Shown in pieces: positions 8,455 to 15,825 of a stretch of DNA of 64,000 nucleotides (positions within the stretch are counted from its first letter, which is position 1; each line of letters opens with the position of its first letter). The position numbers and the translations under genes are program-made. This stretch comes from Erythrobacter sp. (GTDB lineage Bacteria; Pseudomonadota; Alphaproteobacteria; Sphingomonadales; Sphingomonadaceae): the NCBI GenBank assembly GCA_025698865.1, contig JAILWQ010000003.1, positions 124,001 through 188,000 on the forward strand, read 5' to 3'. Below the pieces are notes generated by a model that was not told the DNA's origin, ran no database searches, and saw only the letters and a program-made list of their open reading frames with translations.

Positions 8455-9861
8455 TCAGTCGCCTGTCAGTATGCGGTCGACCAGTTCCTTCACCGTCGGC
8501 GTGTAGCCGTTGGAATAGAACGGGTCCTGCTTGAAGCGATAGGCCGCGTGCCCGGCAAAGGCCAGGTTCTCGTCGACCGGCCCGCCATGGGCGATCTCCT
8601 GCAACGTTTTCTGAATGCAGAAGCTGCGCGGATCGGCGAGGCGGCCGGTGGTGTAGTCGCCGTGATCCTTCCAGCTCGAGAACTGGCAGTGGGACAGACA
8701 GCCCATGCAGTCCTTCTGGTCGGTGCGGATTTCGTCGCGCTTTTCCGGCGTGACATAGACGATCGTATCGTCGGGCGTCTTCAGCGCCTCGGTATGGCCG
8801 GCCGCGAACCACGCCTGCGCGCGTTCGTAATCCTTGGGCGCGACCCAGAAATTCTTGCCGCGAACCCCGACATCGAGCTGACGCGTGTGCTCGCCCGCCT
8901 CGACCTTGCTGTAGGGAATTTGCCGCTCGCTGCGATGGATCAGGTCCCACAGGAAGGGGTTCTTGACCGCGCTGGAATAGAAGCCCGTGGGGCTGAACTT
9001 GTGCAGCAGGATGTCGCCCTCATCGAGCGTACGCAGCATGTCCTTCCACTCGATCGGGATCGGGCTTTCCTGCGTCAGCAGCGGGCGCGTGCCGAACTGG
9101 AAGGCGATCTTGCCGAGCTCCGGATTGTCGATCCAGTTCTCCCATTCGCGCAGGAACCACACGCCGCCCGCCATGACGATCGCGGTGTCCTCGGAAACGC
9201 CCTCGGCGCGCATCGTGTCGCGCAGCGCCTTGACGCGGGGATATGGGTCTTCCGGCTTCTTGGGGTCCTCGGCATTGGAAAGGCCATTATGCCCGCCGGC
9301 GAGCCACGGATCCTCGTAGACCACCGCGGCCATCAGCTCGGGCACCTTGGAATAGCTGCGCTTCCACAGGGCGCGGAAGGCCCGGGCCGAGCTGACGATC
9401 GGGAGGTAATGCACGCCGAAACGCTGGGCGATCTCGGCCAGCTTGTAGGGCATCCCCGCGCCGCAGGTGACGCCGGTGACGAGCCCGCGCGTGTTCTCGA
9501 GCACGCCCTCGAGCACTTCCTGCGCGCCGCCCATTTCCCACAGCACGTTGATGTTGATCGCGCCGTTGCCGCCCGAAATCTCGTGCGCACGCTTCACCTG
9601 TTCGGTGGCGCCGTCGATGGCATAGCGGATCAGCTGCTCGTGGCGTTCCTTGCGAGTCAGTTGATCATAGACCTGGGGCACGATCTTGCCCTCGGCATCG
9701 TAGCTGTCGGCGTTGACCGCGCTGACCGTACCGATGCCGCCCGCCGCCGCCCAGGCGCCCGAGCTCGTGTGATTGGTCGCGGAGACGCCCTTGCCGCCTT
9801 CGATCAGCGGCCAGACTTCCTTGCCGCCGTAGCTGATGGGCTGCAGACCCTTGAATGCCAT
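8455..9861 (-). CDS. nitronate monooxygenase-like FMN enzyme with C-terminal Cys cluster
   Basis: This encodes a 468-residue TIM-barrel flavoprotein related to 2-nitropropane dioxygenase and FabK-type NADH-dependent flavin oxidoreductases. It shows VTCGAGMPYKLAEIA, HYLPIVSSARAFRALWK and AIVMAGGVWF (phosphate-binding glycine loop), then FGTRPLLTQES. It is about 100 residues longer than classical nitronate monooxygenases. The extension carries CMGCLSHCQF (cysteines near residues 385-392) and a fourth cysteine near 413, which may be a metal or Fe-S site. The start at 9861 gives MAFKGLQPISYGG; the ribosome-binding site is weak. It shares a transcript with the downstream GNAT gene. Confidence 0.85.
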   Translation of the reverse strand: MAFKGLQPISYGGKEVWPLIEGGKGVSATNHTSSGAWAAAGGIGTVSAVNADSYDAEGKIVPQVYDQLTRKERHEQLIRYAIDGATEQVKRAHEISGGNGAININVLWEMGGAQEVLEGVLENTRGLVTGVTCGAGMPYKLAEIAQRFGVHYLPIVSSARAFRALWKRSYSKVPELMAAVVYEDPWLAGGHNGLSNAEDPKKPEDPYPRVKALRDTMRAEGVSEDTAIVMAGGVWFLREWENWIDNPELGKIAFQFGTRPLLTQESPIPIEWKDMLRTLDEGDILLHKFSPTGFYSSAVKNPFLWDLIHRSERQIPYSKVEAGEHTRQLDVGVRGKNFWVAPKDYERAQAWFAAGHTEALKTPDDTIVYVTPEKRDEIRTDQKDCMGCLSHCQFSSWKDHGDYTTGRLADPRSFCIQKTLQEIAHGGPVDENLAFAGHAAYRFKQDPFYSNGYTPTVKELVDRILTGD

Positions 9862-9886
9862 TAAACTACTTTCTCTGGCGAACGGC

Positions 9887-10624
9887 TCAGCCGTCCGTCT
9901 TCCTCGTCCCGAGCGTGTCGCCTCGACACGGTTGGATGTTTTCCGGTTCCGGCCTGTTAGCGGCTCTTTCGAACTGTGCATAGTATCCCGCCAGTTCGGG
10001 GGCGTCGCGGAAGGCGATCAGGCGGTATCCCGCGCGCTCGAACTCGCAGGAGAGCAGCAGCGGAGCAATGCCGTGCCGGTCGGTCGAACGGTCGACATCG
10101 ACCACGATCACCCGCCCGCCCGGCCGCAGCGAGGGCCACATGCGCCACAGCAGCGCGTAGGGTTCCGCGATCTCGTGATACATGTGGACCATGAAGATCC
10201 GGTCGAAACTGGCTTCGGGCAGATGGGGATCGTCGATCGCGCCGAGGGCGATGGAAACGTTGTCGAGCCGCTCGCGCACCACCCGCTCGCCCAGCCGGTC
10301 CAGCACCGCGCGGTCGATATCCTGCGCCAGCACCCGGCCGTCCTCGCCCACCCGGTCGGCCAGGCGGACGGTGTAGTAGCCCTCGCCCGCACCGATATCG
10401 GCGACGCGCATACCGGGCCGGATGTCGGCGAGATCCATGACGGTCTCGGCCTCGCCCCGGCTGTCGCGGTTGATCTCGGTCGAGAACTGGCTCGCGCCCA
10501 GTTCGGATACCGGACGGTCGGGCCGCGGGAACGCGAGCGCGCTTTCCGCCCGGTCGGAGGGCGCGGCCTCGCACGCCGTCAGCGCCATGGCGGCGCTGAG
10601 AGCGAACAGGCCGAGAGGTCTCAT
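9887..10624 (-). CDS. SAM-dependent methyltransferase-fold protein with lipoprotein signal
   Basis: This encodes a 245-residue protein with a Rossmann methyltransferase domain: motif I is VADIGAGEGYYTVRLA (about residues 74-89), followed by LAQDIDRAVLDRL, the FDRIFMVHMYHEI motif and a post-strand PGGRVIVVDVDRSTDRHG. The N-terminus, however, is a textbook lipoprotein signal, MRPLGLFALSAAMALTAC with Cys18 in lipobox LTAC, which would place the domain in the periplasm where SAM is not expected. It matches a known group of predicted signal-bearing methyltransferases. The start overlaps the prfB stop by 4 nt (ATGA), so it is the second gene of the prfB operon. Confidence 0.85.
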   Translation of the reverse strand: MRPLGLFALSAAMALTACEAAPSDRAESALAFPRPDRPVSELGASQFSTEINRDSRGEAETVMDLADIRPGMRVADIGAGEGYYTVRLADRVGEDGRVLAQDIDRAVLDRLGERVVRERLDNVSIALGAIDDPHLPEASFDRIFMVHMYHEIAEPYALLWRMWPSLRPGGRVIVVDVDRSTDRHGIAPLLLSCEFERAGYRLIAFRDAPELAGYYAQFERAANRPEPENIQPCRGDTLGTRKTDG

Positions 10625-11748
10625 TCGACGTCCTCCACCTCGACCGCCTCGCCCGTCACGCGCTGCGCCAGCGCGGCCGAGATGAAATCGTCGAGCGATC
10701 CGTCGAGCACGGCATCGGGCGAGGTCGAGGTGACCCCGGTCCGCAGATCCTTCACCATCTGGTAGGGCTGAAGGACGTAGCTGCGGATCTGGTGGCCCCA
10801 GCCGATATCGGTCTTGGAATCGTATTCCGTACCCGCCGCTTCCTCGCGCGCCGCCATCTCGCGTTCGTAGAGCCGGGCCTTGAGCATGTTCATCGCGGTG
10901 GCGCGGTTCTTGTGCTGGCTCCGGTCGTTCTGACTGGCAACCACGATCCCGGTGGGCTGGTGGGTGATGCGGACCGCGGAGTCGGTGGTGTTGACGTGCT
11001 GGCCTCCCGCACCTGATGCCCGGTAGGTGTCGATCTTGAGGTCGCTCTCGTTGATCTCGATCTCGAAATCGTCGTCGATCACCGGATAGACCCACACCGA
11101 GCTGAAGCTGGTGTGGCGCCGGGCCGAGCTGTCATAGGGGCTGATGCGGACGAGGCGGTGGACGCCGCTTTCGGTCTTGGTATAGCCGTATGCGTTCTCG
11201 CCCTTGATCTGCAAGGTGGCGGACTTGATCCCGGCTTGGTCGCCTGCCTGATATTCGACCGTGTCGACCTTGAACCCGCGCCGTTCGGCCCAGCGGGCGT
11301 ACATGCGTAGCAGCATCTCGGCCCAGTCCTGGCTCTCGGTGCCACCAGCCCCGGCGTGGATTTCGAGATAGGTGTCGTTGCTATCCGCCTCGCCCGAGAG
11401 AAGCGCCTGGACCTTGTCGGCATCGGCGCGGGCGGCGAGCCGTTCGAGCGTGGCGAGCCCTTCGTCGGCGACATCGCTGTCGCCTTCGGCCTCGCCCATC
11501 TCGACGAATTCGATCGCGTCGTTCTTCTCGCTCTCGATCTCGCGAACCGTGGTGATCGCGCTTTCGAGCCGCTTCTGCTCCTGCGTGATCGCCTGCGCCT
11601 GCTTGGGATCGTCCCACAGCTTGGGGTCCTGCACGCGGGCGTCGAGTTCCTCGAGCCGGCGCAGCGCGCGATCCCAGTCGAGCGACTGGCGCACCAGTGC
11701 CAGTGCGGCGTCGATCCGGTCGATATGGGCCTGCCCTTCGGCACGCAT
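10621..11748 (-). CDS. prfB: peptide chain release factor 2
   Basis: This translation factor recognises UGA and UAA stop codons. The 375-residue protein has a coiled N-terminal domain (DWDRALRRLEELDARVQDPK), the PCRF domain, the codon-recognition region RISPYDSSARRHTSFSS and the peptidyl-tRNA hydrolysis motif GAGGQHVN. The frame is continuous from the ATG, so the programmed +1 frameshift used by many bacteria to autoregulate RF2 is absent here. The anticodon tripeptide reads SPY rather than the SPF of Escherichia coli. AAGGA lies 7 nt before the start. Confidence 0.95.
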   Translation of the reverse strand: MRAEGQAHIDRIDAALALVRQSLDWDRALRRLEELDARVQDPKLWDDPKQAQAITQEQKRLESAITTVREIESEKNDAIEFVEMGEAEGDSDVADEGLATLERLAARADADKVQALLSGEADSNDTYLEIHAGAGGTESQDWAEMLLRMYARWAERRGFKVDTVEYQAGDQAGIKSATLQIKGENAYGYTKTESGVHRLVRISPYDSSARRHTSFSSVWVYPVIDDDFEIEINESDLKIDTYRASGAGGQHVNTTDSAVRITHQPTGIVVASQNDRSQHKNRATAMNMLKARLYEREMAAREEAAGTEYDSKTDIGWGHQIRSYVLQPYQMVKDLRTGVTSTSPDAVLDGSLDDFISAALAQRVTGEAVEVEDVE

Positions 11749-11839
11749 TGCTGAATTCCTTACTTGTCGCGCAGGGGCGGGAGAGAACGTGCCGCCCGCT
11801 TAACGCGCGGCACATGATTGTAAAGCCGGGCCCCGGCTC

Positions 11840-11860
11840 GACCGGGCGCGAAACCCGGTC
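11840..11860 (-). terminator. hairpin after the PBP1A gene
   Basis: A 7-bp perfect stem GACCGGG / CCCGGTC with a 7-nt loop lies 10 nt past the PBP1A stop codon. A second GC palindrome (11825-11837) follows on the minus strand and ends in a short CTTTA. Together they probably stop PBP1A transcription ahead of prfB, but the T-tract is poor. Confidence 0.45.
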
Positions 11861-11870
11861 AGAACCCGGG

Positions 11871-14387
11871 TCAGTAGATGCCGCCCTGTTCCTCGACGAA
11901 ATCGGCAGTCTGTTCGCTGCGCGCCGGTCGCGAAACGGTGTTGCGGGCAACGCGGGCGCGGCGGAGCAGGTCGAGGATTTCCTCGCGCTTGGCCGCGATC
12001 TCGTCCTGCCGAGTCGCGCGGGGCGGTTCTGTGTCGGGCTTGAAGGCTTCCCAGATGACCGCCGCGAGCGGTTCGTCCGAAGGCGTCGCATCGAACACGC
12101 GCTTGCCGCTGCGGCGGTCGATCTTGACCATCCGCACGCCGGGCGGGGCAACGAAGTCCTCGCCCTTGCTCCAGTGATCGGGCGTCTGCTCGACGAAGGT
12201 CTTGAAGATCGGCGCGGCGGTGTTGCCGCCTTGGACCCAACCGCCAAGGTTTCGGGGCTGGTCGTAACCGACATACATGCCCGCCACGATCTCCGGAGAG
12301 CCGCCGACGAACCAGGCATTGGTCGGGCCGGTGGTCGTCCCGGTCTTGCCGAACAGCGGGAGACCGAGGCTGCGCAGACGCACCGCCGTGCCGCGCGTGA
12401 CCACGCCCTGAAGCATGTGGACGACCTGGAAGGCGGTGCGCGGGTCCATCACCTGCCGCCCGCTTACGCCTAGGCGCGGCATGGGCTGGCCATCCCACTG
12501 CGCCATGTTGCAGCCCTTGCACTCGCGCCGGTCTGCCCGCCAGATCACCTTGCCGCGGCGATCCTGGACATAGTCGATCACCGTGCCCTGCCCGTTCTGG
12601 CGACCCCAGTTGGCGAGCGCCGAATAGGCGTTGACCATCCGGCGCACCGTCGTGTCGCCCGCGCCCAGCGCATTGGCGTAATAGGGGTCGTAATCGCCGA
12701 TGCCGACCCGCTTGAAGGTGCCCACCACATTGGTCATTCCGGCATCGTCGGCGATGTGGACCGTCATCAGGTTGCGCGACTGCTCGAGGCCCCAGCGCAT
12801 CGTGTGCACGCCGCCGCCCCCGCCGCCGAAATTGCGGAAGCACTTGTCGCCCAGATTGGCGCCTTGCCACACGCAGAAGGTCTGGTCGGGCACCGCGCTC
12901 GCGGGCGTGAGCCCCTGATCGAGGCCCGTCGCATAGACGAAGGGCTTGATCGTCGAGCCCGGCTGGCGGTCGGCCTGCGTGGCGCGATTGAAATCGCCGA
13001 GCCGGCTGTCGAAACCGCCCTGCATGGCGAGGATCCGCCCGGTCTGCGGGTTCTGCGCGAGAAAGCCGCCCGACACGTCGGGCACGTTCCGCAAACGATA
13101 GCCGCTGCCAGAAGGCTGCGAGGCCACCACGTCCCCGACCTTCAGCGCGTCCGGAAAACCGGAGAGCGGATAGGTCTCGCCGTCGCTGAACCCGATCGTC
13201 GCCGACGAACCGCTGCGCTCGGTGATGACGCCGATCCGCCAGTCCTCGTAACGAATGCCGAGATTGGCCGAGGCGAGCTGGCTGGTCAGATCGCCATTGT
13301 CGGGATCGATCGTCGCCACCGGCTTCGTCCAGGCGCGATTGCCCTGATAGGCCATCAGCCCGCGCCGCAGCGCAACCCGAGCCGCATCCTGCAATTCGGT
13401 GTCGAGCGACGTCCGCACCCACAAACCGCCCGCATAGACGCTGTTGTTGCCGTCTTCGGCCGTCTCGCCGAAATCGTCGATCAGCTCGCGGCGCACCTCC
13501 TCGAGGAAATAGCCCGCATCGGCCGACCGTTCGCTGCGCTCGGTCACGAGGCCGAGCGGCTGCGCCTTCGCGGCGTTCGCCTGCGCCGGAGTGACGAATT
13601 CGTTGACCGCCATCTGGTCGAGCACGAAATTGCGCCGCGCAATGGCGAGGTCCGCATTGCGAGCGCGGCCATAGCGTTCGGGCGCCTTGGGCAGGATAGC
13701 GAGGAAGGCCATTTCGTGCAGGTCGAGATCGCCGACATCCTTGTCGAAATAGGCGCGCGCCGCGGCCTGCACGCCGAAGCTGCGCCGGCCGAGCGGAATC
13801 TCGTTGAGATAGAGCGTGAGGATTTCCGGCTTGGTCAGCACGCCTTCGATCCGGCGGGCCAGCACCATTTCCTTGAGCTTGCGGGTCACCGAATATTCGT
13901 CGGTCAGCAGCAGGTTCTTGGCGACCTGCTGGGTGATCGTAGAGCCGCCGACCGCGCGCTGCCCCGAACCCATCTTGGACGCGTAATCGAACACCGCGTT
14001 CAGCGTGCCGGTCAGATCGACGCCGCCATGGCTGAAAAAGGTCTTGTCCTCGGCGGCGAGGAAGGATTCCACCAGCGGCCGGGGAAAGTCGGCATATTGG
14101 AGCTGCACCCGCCGTTCGCGCGCATAGGAGTGGACGATCTCGCCATCGATCCCGCGCACAACGGTCGGCAAAGGCGTTTCGTAATCGAGCAGGCTTTCGG
14201 CGTCGGGAAGGCCGCGCACCAGCAGGACCCAGGCGAAAACCAGTACGGTGAGGCCGACGCCGACCGCCAGCGCAAGATAGCGGAAGCCCCGCCGTTCGCG
14301 CCAGTTCCGCCTGAACCAGGCGAGCGCGCGGCGCGGATCGTCGCGCAGCCGGTAGCGGAAATAGTCGAGGCGCGATTGCTCGGTCAT
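11871..14387 (-). CDS. mrcA: penicillin-binding protein 1A, bifunctional class A PBP
   Basis: This inner-membrane peptidoglycan synthase has a periplasmic glycosyltransferase and transpeptidase. The 838-residue protein has a cytoplasmic Arg-rich start, one membrane helix (about 37-58), and a GT51 domain with catalytic Glu113 in AAEDKTFFSHGG and GGSTITQQVAKN. An OB-like insert precedes the transpeptidase domain with Ser478-X-X-Lys481 (STIKPF), the SRN triad at 537-539 and KTGT at 681-684. The C-terminal tail is rich in Arg and ends TADFVEEQGGIY. It lies 82 nt after an amidase gene on the same strand, a pairing that suggests joint control of wall synthesis and cleavage. Confidence 0.95.
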   Translation of the reverse strand: MTEQSRLDYFRYRLRDDPRRALAWFRRNWRERRGFRYLALAVGVGLTVLVFAWVLLVRGLPDAESLLDYETPLPTVVRGIDGEIVHSYARERRVQLQYADFPRPLVESFLAAEDKTFFSHGGVDLTGTLNAVFDYASKMGSGQRAVGGSTITQQVAKNLLLTDEYSVTRKLKEMVLARRIEGVLTKPEILTLYLNEIPLGRRSFGVQAAARAYFDKDVGDLDLHEMAFLAILPKAPERYGRARNADLAIARRNFVLDQMAVNEFVTPAQANAAKAQPLGLVTERSERSADAGYFLEEVRRELIDDFGETAEDGNNSVYAGGLWVRTSLDTELQDAARVALRRGLMAYQGNRAWTKPVATIDPDNGDLTSQLASANLGIRYEDWRIGVITERSGSSATIGFSDGETYPLSGFPDALKVGDVVASQPSGSGYRLRNVPDVSGGFLAQNPQTGRILAMQGGFDSRLGDFNRATQADRQPGSTIKPFVYATGLDQGLTPASAVPDQTFCVWQGANLGDKCFRNFGGGGGGVHTMRWGLEQSRNLMTVHIADDAGMTNVVGTFKRVGIGDYDPYYANALGAGDTTVRRMVNAYSALANWGRQNGQGTVIDYVQDRRGKVIWRADRRECKGCNMAQWDGQPMPRLGVSGRQVMDPRTAFQVVHMLQGVVTRGTAVRLRSLGLPLFGKTGTTTGPTNAWFVGGSPEIVAGMYVGYDQPRNLGGWVQGGNTAAPIFKTFVEQTPDHWSKGEDFVAPPGVRMVKIDRRSGKRVFDATPSDEPLAAVIWEAFKPDTEPPRATRQDEIAAKREEILDLLRRARVARNTVSRPARSEQTADFVEEQGGIY

Positions 14388-14469
14388 CTTGTCCTGAAAA
14401 TACAGCGTCGCATGGGTGCGGAGCGGCCCTCTAGCATGGCCCGTCTGTATCGCGCCAGAACGAAGCGCA

Positions 14470-15402
14470 TCACGCCTCCGGGCTCGGTCCGGTGGCGGGC
14501 GCGGCGGCGGAGCCAGTTCCCGTGCCGAGCTCCCCGCTTCTGGCGAAATAGATGCGGATCGCGCGCGCCAGCACTTCGGCGAAGCGCCTGCGTCCCTCGG
14601 GCGAGGACAGCCGCTCGGCCTCGCTTTCGTTGGTGATGAAGCCGCTTTCGTAAAGGATCGAGGGGACGTCGGGCGCGCGCAGCACGCGAAGCGCCGCCGA
14701 ACGCCGCGGCTGCGGATGGAACGGCAAGACCCCCTTGCCCTCGCGCTCGATCAGCCGGGCGAGTTCGTCCGAGCGGCCCTGCGTCCGGCGCTGCGACAGC
14801 TCGACCAGGATCGCGCTGACATTCTCGCCCTGTCCGGTAAGGAGCTGACCATTGATGCGGTCGGCAGCGTTCTCGCGCTCGGCGAAGCGGCGGGCCGCCT
14901 CGCTCGATGCGTCGTTGGACAAGGTGTAGATGCTGGCCCCGGCAACCTCGGCCGCTTCGCCGGCGGAGTCCGCGTGGATCGAGATGAACAGATCGGCATC
15001 GAGCCTGCGGGCGATCTCCGAGCGTTCCTCGAGCAGGAGATAGGTGTCGTCGTCGCGCGTCAGGGCGACACGCAGCCCTCCTCGCCTCACCAGCTCGTCA
15101 CGCAGCGCTCGGGCAAGTTCGAGCACCAGCGTCTTTTCCACCAGCCCCTGCCCGCTGGCGCCGGGATCGTGGCCGCCATGACCCGGGTCGATCACAACCA
15201 GCGGACGGTCGTCGTCTGTCTCGCCGGCGACATCGGGCAGATCGAAGGCGGCGGCAGGGGGAAGCTCGCTACGCATCACGTAATTGCGCCCGATCGCGGG
15301 CACGGGCAATTGCCGCCCCGCGACGGCGAGCGCCGCGCCGACGAAGACGAAGGCCGCCAGCGCGATAAGGAACGCGGCCGTGATCCTGCCGAACGGTGCC
15401 AT
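14470..15402 (-). CDS. N-acetylmuramoyl-L-alanine amidase (AmiC/Amidase_3 family)
   Basis: This zinc hydrolase cleaves the stem peptide from muramic acid in the periplasm. The 310-residue protein has an N-terminal hydrophobic segment (about 7-28, signal anchor or signal peptide), then the Amidase_3 domain from about residue 67. Zinc ligands and catalytic residues are in canonical motifs: His75 in DPGHGGHDPGA, Glu89 in LVEKTL, the second histidine in FISIHADSA, and the catalytic glutamate in LYESGFITN. No AMIN domain precedes the catalytic domain. The start at 15402 was chosen because the in-frame upstream codons lack signal-peptide character. It heads the amidase-PBP1A pair and is divergent from rne. 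Confidence 0.92.
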   Translation of the reverse strand: MAPFGRITAAFLIALAAFVFVGAALAVAGRQLPVPAIGRNYVMRSELPPAAAFDLPDVAGETDDDRPLVVIDPGHGGHDPGASGQGLVEKTLVLELARALRDELVRRGGLRVALTRDDDTYLLLEERSEIARRLDADLFISIHADSAGEAAEVAGASIYTLSNDASSEAARRFAERENAADRINGQLLTGQGENVSAILVELSQRRTQGRSDELARLIEREGKGVLPFHPQPRRSAALRVLRAPDVPSILYESGFITNESEAERLSSPEGRRRFAEVLARAIRIYFARSGELGTGTGSAAAPATGPSPEA

Positions 15403-15825
15403 GCGCAATTGGTTAATGCGCGGAAGGCACGTCGCGCAATATGGTTGCCGCCAGATACCCACGGTGCTAGCGCCTGCAATGACGAGAGGTCCGCTGCCGT
15501 CCGGCCGCAGCTCTCGCCCATGGCCCGGCGATCCGCCGGCCGTTCGAAGACAGGTTGATGCAGGACACGAACAGTCCCTCCCCGCAGATTTCCGAGCGAG
15601 CGAGCGCTGGCGCGATTTCGCTCGCGCCGGTTCCCTTCGCGACGGGGATGGCTTGCGTTCAGGCAGGCGGGTTCAGTCCGGCAGACACGACATTCCGGCA
15701 AGACGGCGCTGTCCGCCCTGCCCGGTACCTCACGATCGCCAGGCGGTTTGCCGGCGATTTTCACAACAGGAAGCGCGGGACGACCGCCGGGCCTGCCCCG
15801 GCCGTCCGCGCACGGAGATATATAC
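15403..15825 (+). other. 423-nt intergenic region: rne leader plus divergent promoters
   Basis: No convincing gene was found between the amidase and rne. Short frames here either run into rne in the wrong frame or lack a ribosome-binding site. The region must hold the promoter of the amidase-PBP1A genes (minus) and the promoter and untranslated leader of rne (plus). The leader contains a terminator-like hairpin at 15735-15761 (separate entry). The rne ribosome-binding site is GGAG at 15813-15816. Confidence 0.6.
15735..15761 (+). terminator. terminator-like hairpin in the rne leader
   Basis: The stem is ATCGCC (15735-15740) pairing with GGCGAT (15753-15758), with an inner GGC/GCC after a one-nucleotide bulge and a GGTTT loop. 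It is followed directly by a short T-run (15758-15761). It sits 65 nt upstream of the rne start codon, so it could be an attenuator, an RNase E target in the leader, or the 3' end of a short leader RNA. Confidence 0.45.
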
